Positions 1 to 7,929 of a stretch of DNA of 56,718 nucleotides are shown in pieces. The stretch spans positions 1 to 56,718 of the forward strand of contig CAYJMF010000016.1 in NCBI GenBank assembly GCA_964370855.1, read 5' to 3'. Each line of letters begins with the position of its first letter. Position 1 is the stretch's first letter. The position numbers were made by a program, and so were the translations under genes. The notes beneath the pieces are model-generated. The model was not told the origin of the DNA, did not search any database, and saw only the letters and a program-made list of their open reading frames with translations. Source of the DNA: JAKLKS01 sp964370855 (lineage in GTDB: Bacteria > Planctomycetota > JAJSAM01 > JAKLKS01).

Positions 1-144
1 GCCCCAGCACCGAGCAGCGGCCCATGGCTTTGCGGACCCCCAGGTGGGATAACCCCCCCCGGGCCCCCCCCCGGGGGGGCGCGCCCGCCCCCCCCCCGGG
101 GGGGGGGGGGGGCGAAGCGGGGCGGCCGGAGGGGAGGGCGTCGG
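1..144. other. Low-complexity sequence at the window edge
   Basis: No gene is visible. Positions 53-112 are alternating runs of C and G that look like the sequence bordering the two N gaps further on. They are probably a hard-to-assemble or artefactual stretch. The only other content is the region just downstream of the stop codon of the GspK-like gene. Confidence 0.6.
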
Positions 145-3100
145 CTATCGGAGATCCTCCGTCGTGACGACCCCCGAGGGGGCCGCGTACTCGATGCGGA
201 AGGCCTGGAGCCAGGGGGTCTCCTTCCACGCGTCCGGCGCCGAGGCGGCGTTCATGTCGAAGGCCCCCGCCTCGTAGGTGAAGAAGACGCGGCACTCGAT
301 GGAGTCGGACTGCACGTTGATGAGGTTGAGATCGCGGGGGCTGCGCACCTCGTAGAGGTACCCGGTCCTGCCCGTGTCGGGAACGGGGTCGGTGCCGAGG
401 CGGACGATCTTCGTGGTGTCCCAGTCGGGGCCGCCCTCGAAGCGGACGAGCACCCGGATCCCGTTGAGCTCCCGGAGCCTCTCGTCCCAGGAGACGCGCT
501 TCCACACGGCGCCCTGCACGCGGCGGGACACCGTGTACCAGGCGAGCTGCGGGTTGTCCGCGGACTCCGCGGCGAGGTCGGCGAAGCGGTGCGGCAGGAG
601 GTAGACCATGGCCTGCGCCTCGTGGGCCGCGGCCTCCGTCCCGAAGCGGGCGCGGAGGAGGCCCTTGGAGGCGTCGGAGCCGCCCGGGGTCGTCCAGGTG
701 TCCTCGGAGCGGCTGACGGCGCGGGGCATCTTGAGGACGTTGCCGTCCACGCGGGTGTAGCCGAGGACCTCGTTGCCGATGCGGACGAAGCCGCCCCACA
801 GGGGGAACCCCTGGGCGCTGGCCAGGGAGACGTCCGGGGAGGTCTCGCCGAGCCCCTCCTCGAGGCGGGTGGCGCCGACCCCGAGCACGGGGACGATGGG
901 CGCCCCGTAGGAGTGGTCGCGGGCCTCCGTGCCGAGGGCGCCGCGCTCGCAGTTCAGCAGCGTCTGCGTGGATTCGTCGAAGGAGGAGTAGCCGACGAGC
1001 TCGTCGCCGATGCGGACGAGGCCGCCGGTGGAGTGGAGGCCCGCGGCCCAGGTCTGGACCTGGAAGGCCGCCGCGGCGTGGAGGCCGATGTTCACGTCGC
1101 CGGCGGTCACCCCCTTGCCCGGGGCGGCGGGAGCGGCGAAGGAACCGGTGAACCAGGTGCTGCGGGTGGCCATGGCGGCCGCGCTGCGGGGCGAGGTGAA
1201 CTGCACCTCGTCCACGACGGCGGGCGCGAAGTTGCCGCCGTTGTAGTCGGCGCCGACGTGGATGTTCGCGGCCACGCGGACGGGCAGTTCGCCGGAGGGG
1301 GACTTGACGAGGCGGGTGAAGGAGCGGCGATCCCCGAGGAGGCCCTGGAGGTAGGCGTTGACGTCGGCCTCGTCGAAGGAGCGGGAGTTGCGCTCGAAGG
1401 TGCGGCCCACGGGCTGCTTGAAGGCGACGAAGGTCCAGTTCTTCTGCACGGTGCCGGCGCGGTTCCAGCCGTACTGGCGGAAGGACCAGTTGATGACCTG
1501 GGTCTCCTTCTCGCCCTCGGTCCCGCCCTGGACGACGGTGACGATGTCATCCTCGCCGGGGCCCGGCTCGATGAAGCGGCCGTCCACGTTGGAGGAGCCG
1601 GGTTCGGCGCCGTCGCCGGTGTCCCCGGGCTTCCAGAGGTTCTCCGTCGCCGAGGCCGTGGCGCCGGAACCGCCGGTGGAGCCCGCGGGGGAGCCCGCGG
1701 TGGAGCCCCCGCCGCCGGCGGTGGAGCCGCCGGAGGTGCCCGTGCCAGAAGTGCCCGTGGAGGGCGTGCCGAGGGGGACGTTCAGGATGTCGTCGAGGCC
1801 GGACTGGGGGTCGTAGGCGCCGTTCCCCTGGGGGTCGTACTCCGTGCCGGGGAAGGCCGCGAGGAAGACCGGCAGGACCTGGGCCCCGGCGCTGTGGAGG
1901 CTGCGGACGGGGAAGTCGGCGATGTAGATGGGAGCGTCCGTGGCGGTGGGGTCGATGGGATCCCCGGTGGTCGCCGTCGAGCGCATGTCCAGGTAGCGGG
2001 CGATGCGGTCCATGGGGAACGGGACGATGGTGGAGCCGGACCCGGTGGTGCCGCCGGGGCCCGGGCTGGGAGGCGGAGGCACGTCGGGATCGGGGTCCGT
2101 GGTGCCGCCGTCGTCGGGAGGCGTGGTGCCGCCGTCGTCGGGAGGCGTGGGAGGCGTGTCGGGAGGCGTGTCGGGGGCGCCGCCGCCGCCGTCGTCCTCC
2201 GGGGGCGTGGGATCCTCGGGGGGCGCCGGGGGCTCGTCGGGGTCGCCTCCGGGGCCGTCGTCCTCGCCGCTGCCGTCATCCCCGGGAGGGGGAGGCTCGT
2301 CGGGGTCGCCGCCGGGGCCGTCGTCCTCGCCGGTGCCCGGGTCCGGGGGGACCGGGGGCGTGTCCGGCGTGCCGCCGGGGCCGTCGTCCTCGCCGCCGCC
2401 GGAGTCCGGGGGCGGGGGCGGGGGCTCGTCGGGGTCGGGGAGGCCGCCGCCGCCGCCGTCGTCCTCGGGAGGACCAACGGGAGGAGGCGTGTCGCCGCCG
2501 CCGGGGGGCGGAGGGGGCGGGTCGCCGGGAGGGGGGGTGCCGTCGGAGGTGACCGCGATGTCCCCCGCCCAGGTGCGGAAGAGGGAGACGGTCCGCGTGG
2601 CGGAACGGTCGCGCACGAGGAGGAGGTTGGAGCCTTCGGGGTCGGCCACGGCGTCGTCGAAGCGGATCCACTCCGAGTCGCCGTCGGTGCCCACCTGCAC
2701 GAAGCCCGTCATGGGCAGGATGCCCGGGTCGGTCTCGGGGTCGAGGAACATCTCCTCGTCGCCGCCGGCGACCTCGATGGAGATGGGGATGAGGACGCTG
2801 ATGATCCCGCCCTTGTCGATGGTCTCGTCGGCGTAGATGCGGCCGTTGTTGATGTTTTCCTGCTTGAGGAACACCGTCATGGGATCGCTGTCGTCCCCGT
2901 AGGTGTGCCTCGGGACGAAGGAGGGGCTGACGCCGGCCCCCTTCTTGTCGAGGGTGGCGATGTTGCTTCCCCCGCCGGAGAAGGTCAGGTGGGCCGTGGG
3001 CTCCGGCTGGCGCGTGATGGTGACGGATCCGCCGGACTTCTCGTAGGTCACCAGCTCGGCGTCGAAGATCCGGACGTCGCCGTTGAGCCGCAGGCCGCCC

Positions 3101-5904
3101 CGGTGGTCGCCGGAGGCGAGGAGGGCGTAGCCCCGGCTGGAGAGGGCGTCGAAGGCCGCCGGGTCGCCGGCATCGCCGCCCCAGGGGGCGACCTGGTCGA
3201 GGGGGAGCTGGATGGTGAGGCCGCGCCAGCCGTAGGCCACGGGGGGAAGGGATCCGCCGCCGCCCGCGGTGCCGCCGGTCGATTGCGGGTAGGGCTCCAG
3301 GCCCGAGGTGTCGCTCGGCCCCTTGATGCAGATGGCCGTGAACTTGCCCAGGGCCGAGGCCAGGGTGCCGCTCCCCTCGGGGATGGCGCTGGCCGTCGGG
3401 ATGGAGTAGCCGTAGAGGGTGACGAGGTCCCCGGCCTGGAAGGCCCGGGTCGTCGCCTTCTGGACGTCGTCCGTCGTATCGGCCCTGTTGTAGCGGGCGA
3501 AGCGCTTGCGGATGGTGAGGGCCGTCTCCGTGCGGGAGGAGTACTCGAAGACCTCCACGCCGTCGGAGCCGCGCACGAGGACCGCGCCGGAGGCGGGGAA
3601 GGAGGAGGCGTCCTCGACGGCCAGGGCGTTGACCGTGGCGGTGGAGTCCACGGACTGGGAGAGGTAGGTCAGGAGCGTCGGCTTGCCGCGGCTGGCGCCG
3701 TCCACGAGCATCGTCATCTGGCCGGGGCCGCCGCCGCTGGCGGAGACCAGCAGGTGGTACCAGCGGTCGTCCTCCCAGGTGGACTCGTCGAAGGGGTAGC
3801 GGATCTCGGCGGCGATGGACTGGAGGGAGGTGTCCTTCACCCGGAACACGAGGTCCCGGGAGCCGCCGTCGTAGTACAGGGAGAAGCGGTCCTCGTTCTC
3901 GGATTCGCCGGAGTCGAAGACGTAGGCCGTCCGCTTCCCGCCCCAGTAGGGCTTGAACCAGAGGGAGGCGGAGAAGGGCTCGAGGCCGGAGCCGCCCTTG
4001 ACGGCCACCCGGGAGTCGTCCGTGGCGAAGGGGGGCGCCTCGCCCTCCTCCATGTAGTAGCCCGCGGAATAGTCGGAGTCGTCGTAGTGCTCCGGCTGCG
4101 GCACCTCGGGCCCGAAGACCGGCCTCGAGGCCTCGTAGCGGACCGAGGCCAGGGGGTCGGCGCGGTCCCGCGACGGCCACCGGTCGCTGCGGAACAGGGC
4201 GGAGAAGCGGGAGGGCGGGTAGATGCCGGTCTCGTCCCGCGCGATGTTGGTCGGGTAGGTGGTGAAGTGCTTGGCGTTCACGGTGCGCAGGTTCTCGTCG
4301 AGGTCCGCCTGCCCCGCCAGCTCGAAGACCGCGGGGCCCTGGGGGGCGACGTCCACCACGCGCCGGAACTCGCGGCGGCCGAGCTCCCGGCCCGCGGTGT
4401 CGAGGATGACGGCGCGGGCGGTGACGGTGAAGACGTCGGAGGAGCGGAAGCCCACGGGCATGGAGCCCACGGCGAGGCGGCCCGGGGCGGTGTCCGAGGG
4501 GTTCAGGGCGTTGAGCTCGCAGGCCGTCGCCTCCTCGGACAGGATCTTCCCCTCGTCCACGAGCTTCCGGACGAGGTCCTTGTACTGCTTGAGGGTGCCG
4601 ATGCCGGGGAGCGACGCCTTCTGCCCGCTGAAGGAGTCCGCCTCCTGCGCGGCGCGCTCCTTGATGATGCTGTCGGCGACGATCTTCGCCTGGTCCGCCC
4701 CGAGGGACTTCTGGCCGTGGCGGCGGAGGCCGGAGTGCAGGGCGGTCAGCACCTCGCGGGAGGCGGTGTTGATGTTGACGGGGGTCCGGAGGAGGGACTC
4801 CACCCGGGTGACGTCGGCGTCGTAGTCGTACTGGAGCTCCGGCACGACCTCGACGGTGCCCCCGGTGCCGCCGACGCCGAAGACCACGGCGTAGTCGACG
4901 TGGGTGCCGTCGGTGACCCGGACCGTGGTCCCGATGGAGAACCGGAAGGGGTTGTCCACGCGGAGGACGGCCTTGTGCCCGTCCTCGCCGGCCTTCACGG
5001 TGTTGCGGAGGGTCTGGGGGTCGCCGAAGGGGTGCCCCGCGAGACCGCGGGAGGAGACCGTCAGGCTGTCGGCCACCCGCTCCCAGTCGTCGGCGGTGAG
5101 GGCCGCGACGCCGAGGTCGCCGATGCGGCGGATCTCGTAGAGGTTGCGGTAGGGCACGTACCAGGTCCGCTTCTCGCCGTCCACCACGCCGCGCCGGGCG
5201 AGGATGGGGTAGGCGCTGATCTGGAAGGCGACCTCGTTCACGACGATGTCGTCCACCTTGTGGGCCACGGCGGGGCCGTTGCAGGGCCCGGTGCCGGCCA
5301 TGTAGCCGCGCTGGAGACCGCGGAGCATGGTGCCCTCGAGACGGTCGTACCGGACGACCTCGTCTCCGATGCGGATCACGCCGTTGCGGGCGGGGAGGTT
5401 CCCGGGGTACTGGATCTCCGCCTCCGTGGAGTCCATCTCGAGGGGGGAGGCGAGGAGGGACATCCCGAAGAAGTGGCCGAGGGTGGTGAAGGGGGCGGTG
5501 TTGACGTTGATCTTCCCGGATTCGTCCTCCACCGTGACGCCCCAGATCCGGCCGCCCTCGGGGTCCCCGCCGGCGGCGGCGAGGAGGGAGGAGGGGAGCT
5601 GGATCTCCTCGAGGGTGTCCCAGTCGGGGGTGTTGGAGCGGACCTGGAGCTTCTCCTGCTCCGCCTTCCGCTCCAGGGCGTCGTGGGAGGCCCCGAGGTA
5701 GAGGGTGGCCACCTGGATGACGTTCTCCGCCTCCAGGGCGGCCTCGGAACTCGCCAGGAGGGCCTTGCCCCGCTCCGCCCCGTCCTTCATGGTGACGAGG
5801 AAGGGGGTCGCGATGATGGTCAGGAGGACGAGCACCGCCACCACCGCCAGCAGGGCGATGCCGCGCTCGGGGTTGCGTCCGCTCCGGATCCTGTCGGTCA
5901 GCAT
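145..5904 (-). CDS. Giant GspK-like minor pseudopilin with lectin-fold and repeat modules
   Basis: Predicted 1919 residues. The N-terminus is a class III signal: basic residues, then a G15/I16 junction and a hydrophobic helix to about residue 38. There is no Glu at +5, as in GspK minor pseudopilins. DESGKINVNTA (127-137) and a second NINTA motif near residue 375 are GspK hallmarks. Ordinary GspK has about 320 residues, so some 1500 are extra. They include a LamG/concanavalin-like domain (about 640-800), a Pro/Gly/Asp-rich linker (about 1120-1290) and several modules of the form RIGdEvvgY...RG..GT...H..G. It is the last gene of the pseudopilin operon. The ATG at 5904 follows AGGA at a good distance. 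It probably caps a type II-like pseudopilus; the role of the extra domains is unknown. GspK relationship fairly sure, function inferred. Confidence 0.85.
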   Translation of the reverse strand: MLTDRIRSGRNPERGIALLAVVAVLVLLTIIATPFLVTMKDGAERGKALLASSEAALEAENVIQVATLYLGASHDALERKAEQEKLQVRSNTPDWDTLEEIQLPSSLLAAAGGDPEGGRIWGVTVEDESGKINVNTAPFTTLGHFFGMSLLASPLEMDSTEAEIQYPGNLPARNGVIRIGDEVVRYDRLEGTMLRGLQRGYMAGTGPCNGPAVAHKVDDIVVNEVAFQISAYPILARRGVVDGEKRTWYVPYRNLYEIRRIGDLGVAALTADDWERVADSLTVSSRGLAGHPFGDPQTLRNTVKAGEDGHKAVLRVDNPFRFSIGTTVRVTDGTHVDYAVVFGVGGTGGTVEVVPELQYDYDADVTRVESLLRTPVNINTASREVLTALHSGLRRHGQKSLGADQAKIVADSIIKERAAQEADSFSGQKASLPGIGTLKQYKDLVRKLVDEGKILSEEATACELNALNPSDTAPGRLAVGSMPVGFRSSDVFTVTARAVILDTAGRELGRREFRRVVDVAPQGPAVFELAGQADLDENLRTVNAKHFTTYPTNIARDETGIYPPSRFSALFRSDRWPSRDRADPLASVRYEASRPVFGPEVPQPEHYDDSDYSAGYYMEEGEAPPFATDDSRVAVKGGSGLEPFSASLWFKPYWGGKRTAYVFDSGESENEDRFSLYYDGGSRDLVFRVKDTSLQSIAAEIRYPFDESTWEDDRWYHLLVSASGGGPGQMTMLVDGASRGKPTLLTYLSQSVDSTATVNALAVEDASSFPASGAVLVRGSDGVEVFEYSSRTETALTIRKRFARYNRADTTDDVQKATTRAFQAGDLVTLYGYSIPTASAIPEGSGTLASALGKFTAICIKGPSDTSGLEPYPQSTGGTAGGGGSLPPVAYGWRGLTIQLPLDQVAPWGGDAGDPAAFDALSSRGYALLASGDHRGGLRLNGDVRIFDAELVTYEKSGGSVTITRQPEPTAHLTFSGGGSNIATLDKKGAGVSPSFVPRHTYGDDSDPMTVFLKQENINNGRIYADETIDKGGIISVLIPISIEVAGGDEEMFLDPETDPGILPMTGFVQVGTDGDSEWIRFDDAVADPEGSNLLLVRDRSATRTVSLFRTWAGDIAVTSDGTPPPGDPPPPPPGGGDTPPPVGPPEDDGGGGGLPDPDEPPPPPPDSGGGEDDGPGGTPDTPPVPPDPGTGEDDGPGGDPDEPPPPGDDGSGEDDGPGGDPDEPPAPPEDPTPPEDDGGGGAPDTPPDTPPTPPDDGGTTPPDDGGTTDPDPDVPPPPSPGPGGTTGSGSTIVPFPMDRIARYLDMRSTATTGDPIDPTATDAPIYIADFPVRSLHSAGAQVLPVFLAAFPGTEYDPQGNGAYDPQSGLDDILNVPLGTPSTGTSGTGTSGGSTAGGGGSTAGSPAGSTGGSGATASATENLWKPGDTGDGAEPGSSNVDGRFIEPGPGEDDIVTVVQGGTEGEKETQVINWSFRQYGWNRAGTVQKNWTFVAFKQPVGRTFERNSRSFDEADVNAYLQGLLGDRRSFTRLVKSPSGELPVRVAANIHVGADYNGGNFAPAVVDEVQFTSPRSAAAMATRSTWFTGSFAAPAAPGKGVTAGDVNIGLHAAAAFQVQTWAAGLHSTGGLVRIGDELVGYSSFDESTQTLLNCERGALGTEARDHSYGAPIVPVLGVGATRLEEGLGETSPDVSLASAQGFPLWGGFVRIGNEVLGYTRVDGNVLKMPRAVSRSEDTWTTPGGSDASKGLLRARFGTEAAAHEAQAMVYLLPHRFADLAAESADNPQLAWYTVSRRVQGAVWKRVSWDERLRELNGIRVLVRFEGGPDWDTTKIVRLGTDPVPDTGRTGYLYEVRSPRDLNLINVQSDSIECRVFFTYEAGAFDMNAASAPDAWKETPWLQAFRIEYAAPSGVVTTEDLR

Positions 5905-5915
5905 GGAGGTCCTTT

Positions 5916-5936
5916 CAACTCCCCGAGGGGGAGTTG
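5916..5936 (-). promoter_or_regulatory. Hairpin just upstream of the GspK-like ribosome binding site
   Basis: CAACTCCCC and GGGGAGTTG form a perfect 9-bp stem with a 3-nt loop. On the minus strand it ends a few bases before the AGGA that serves the ATG at 5904. It lies in a 178-nt spacer (5905-6082) after the LamG pseudopilin gene. There is no T-tract after it, so it is more likely a translation-control or mRNA-processing structure than a terminator. Confidence 0.4.
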
Positions 5937-6082
5937 GTTACCTGGTTGCCGGCACTTGGTATCTTCGTTTCCAAGTTCCTGCCTGTTTCAAGGCTGTTTC
6001 GGGCTTCCCGCCTCGACCGGGTCCGCCCACCGGGGGTCATAGAACAAACGCCGTACCGCCCCTGCCGCTGCTGGACCGGGGC

Positions 6083-7213
6083 CTACTTCGAGGTGACGTT
6101 CCCTTCGAGGCCGATGACGATGGGCCGCTCCCTCTTCCCGTACCGGAGGATGATGGTCTCGGACAGGGAGTGGTAGGCGGGATCGAGCTTCCCGTTGACG
6201 AACCGGATGCGGCGGGTGGGGCCGTCCACGCTGACCCCCGTGGAGAAGGGGAGGTACTCGGATCCGAGGACCCCCTCGAGGCGGATGTCGTCGATGCCCC
6301 CCTTGAAGGTCATCCCCGCCCCGCCCCCCCCGCCGATGTAGAGGTGGGCGTCGGCCTGGGGTGAGAGGGGGGCCTTCTCCTCCTTGCGGAACTTCTCCAC
6401 GAGGCCACGACCCGTGTCCACGAGGATCACCACGTGGTTGCGGTCGTAGGTGGCCACGATGCGGCTCCAGCGGCCCACGGGGAGGACGAGGTCCCTCGCC
6501 TCGAAGGTGCGGGACTCGCGGATGCCCGAGACGGGCTGCTCCCCGGGGGCGCCGGACAGGGAGGCGAAGCCGAGGTCGAGGCGGACGCCGAGCCCCTCGG
6601 ACTGGCGCGTGAGGGCGAGGGAGAGGGCGTCCCCGCGCCGCACCAGGGTCCCGCCCCCCACGTTCACCGGGAGGACGCGGAGGTCGAGGGAGACCCCCTC
6701 CGTCGCGTCGAAGACGGAGAGGTTCCCGCAATCCACGGCGCCCCCCCCCTCGAGGAAGAGGGCCCGGCCGATGACGCCGTCCTTGAAGACCGCCCCCGCG
6801 GGCAGGATCCCGTTGCGGTCGAGGGCCCCCGTCAGGACGGAGGGGTCCCCCCCCGCGGGGGGCGGCTCGCACTGGCTCTGCCACATGGGGACGAACTCGA
6901 TCCCCTGCACGGAGTTGGCCCCCGGCGTCTCCACGTCCCCGGAGGTGACCTGCAGGGCCGAGGGGTGGGACATGGAGGAGTTGTGGACGCGGTTGAGGGT
7001 GGAGAGGACCCGGGCGACGGTGGAGGTGAACACCCCCTGCTTGCCGAGGTTGGTGAACATGGAGACGCCGATGCCCATGAGCACGGCGATGAGGGCGAGC
7101 ACGACGAGGAGCTCCACGAGGGTGACGCCCCTCTCCGCCGGGCCCCCCTCCGCCGGAAAGGGGGACCGGGGTCTCGGGAAGCGGTTCCGGGCGGGAGGCG
7201 GAGGGGCGGTCAT
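6083..7213 (-). CDS. GspH-like pseudopilin fused to a LamG-type domain
   Basis: Predicted 376 residues. A long Pro/Arg leader ends at G29, followed by VTLVELLVVLALIAVLMGI. Glu is at +5, so this is a prepilin-peptidase substrate with a standard pilin helix (30-50). Residues 60-130 fit a short pseudopilin body. From about 150 to 345 the sequence is LamG/concanavalin-like: a nucleating Phe-Leu-Glu strand, WSRIVATYDRN, and a final IDDIRLEGV strand. GspH and GspI normally have about 150-200 residues. I chose the ATG at 7213 because it overlaps the upstream stop as ATGA and gives a normal leader; a longer reading to 7594 would run into the upstream gene. It is a minor pseudopilin of the same operon, and the ligand of the lectin fold is unknown. 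Confidence 0.85.
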   Translation of the reverse strand: MTAPPPPARNRFPRPRSPFPAEGGPAERGVTLVELLVVLALIAVLMGIGVSMFTNLGKQGVFTSTVARVLSTLNRVHNSSMSHPSALQVTSGDVETPGANSVQGIEFVPMWQSQCEPPPAGGDPSVLTGALDRNGILPAGAVFKDGVIGRALFLEGGGAVDCGNLSVFDATEGVSLDLRVLPVNVGGGTLVRRGDALSLALTRQSEGLGVRLDLGFASLSGAPGEQPVSGIRESRTFEARDLVLPVGRWSRIVATYDRNHVVILVDTGRGLVEKFRKEEKAPLSPQADAHLYIGGGGGAGMTFKGGIDDIRLEGVLGSEYLPFSTGVSVDGPTRRIRFVNGKLDPAYHSLSETIILRYGKRERPIVIGLEGNVTSK

Positions 7214-7929
7214 TCGCCGAACACGACGTCGTCCCCGGCCTCGTCCCCGTCCTCGTCCTGGACCCCGTTGGGGCCGAGGGAGAAGAGCTGGAAGGAGGTG
7301 GGCCGCTTGAAGCCCCCCCCGGCGGCGGCGGGCATCCGCCGCGGCTTCACGGTCACCGTCTGCGAGTCGGCGAGCTTCACCTGGTCGCAGCCCTTGGGGT
7401 CCTTGTAGTCGCTGTTGTGGAAGTAGACGAGGGGGTTCCCCCAGGCGTCGAGGTACTCGCGGGCCTCGGCGTCGTCGGCGGTCCCCTTGGCGGTCCGGAA
7501 GGAGTCCCCGTCGGTGTTCCCGATGAAGGCGGCGTCCACGTTGACGTCCCTGTCGAGCCGGATCTCGGGGTTGTTGAGGAGGAAGTGGACGCACTCGATG
7601 CCGGTGTTGACGTCGTTCTGCTGCCCGAGGTCCCGGCCGACGTCCCCCTTGCGGATGCGGAGCGCCTTCACCCGGGAGGGGGGGTACTTCCCGAACTGGT
7701 CCCGGTCGGATTCGAGGGTCTCGAGGGCAATCCCGACGGCGCTGATGGTGCTTCCCGTCTGGGTGACGGCCTTCTGCTTGAGGGCGATGGGGATCATCGC
7801 CGCCACGAGGCCGATGAGGGTCGCGAGGATGGCGAGGACGACGAGGATCTCCACGAGGGTGAAGCCGCCCTCGCCCGCCGCCGGGAGGATCCCCCGGCGG
7901 GGCGCCGCCGCTACTGGATGTCGAGCCAT
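7210..7929 (-). CDS. GspG-like major pseudopilin
   Basis: Predicted 239 residues. The leader ends EGG22, then FTLVEILVVLAILATLIGL with Glu at +5, the classic type II secretion/type IV pilin processing site and helix. The C-terminal half has the GspG pattern: aligned YPPS, AWGNPLVYF and a terminal acidic stretch with FSLGPNG and DEDGDEAGDD, comparable to the calcium-binding loop of GspG. Family members usually have about 140 residues, so this one is longer. The ATG at 7929 lies 19 bp inside the end of the upstream TPR gene. The stop overlaps the next gene. It probably forms the pseudopilus shaft. Confidence 0.9.
   Translation of the reverse strand: MARHPVAAAPRRGILPAAGEGGFTLVEILVVLAILATLIGLVAAMIPIALKQKAVTQTGSTISAVGIALETLESDRDQFGKYPPSRVKALRIRKGDVGRDLGQQNDVNTGIECVHFLLNNPEIRLDRDVNVDAAFIGNTDGDSFRTAKGTADDAEAREYLDAWGNPLVYFHNSDYKDPKGCDQVKLADSQTVTVKPRRMPAAAGGGFKRPTSFQLFSLGPNGVQDEDGDEAGDDVVFGE

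Noticed and set aside
589..6042. A 1817-residue plus-strand open frame opposite the GspK-like gene
   Set aside because: It is a shadow of the minus-strand gene, with repetitive Gly/Ala/Val translation and no recognisable domain.
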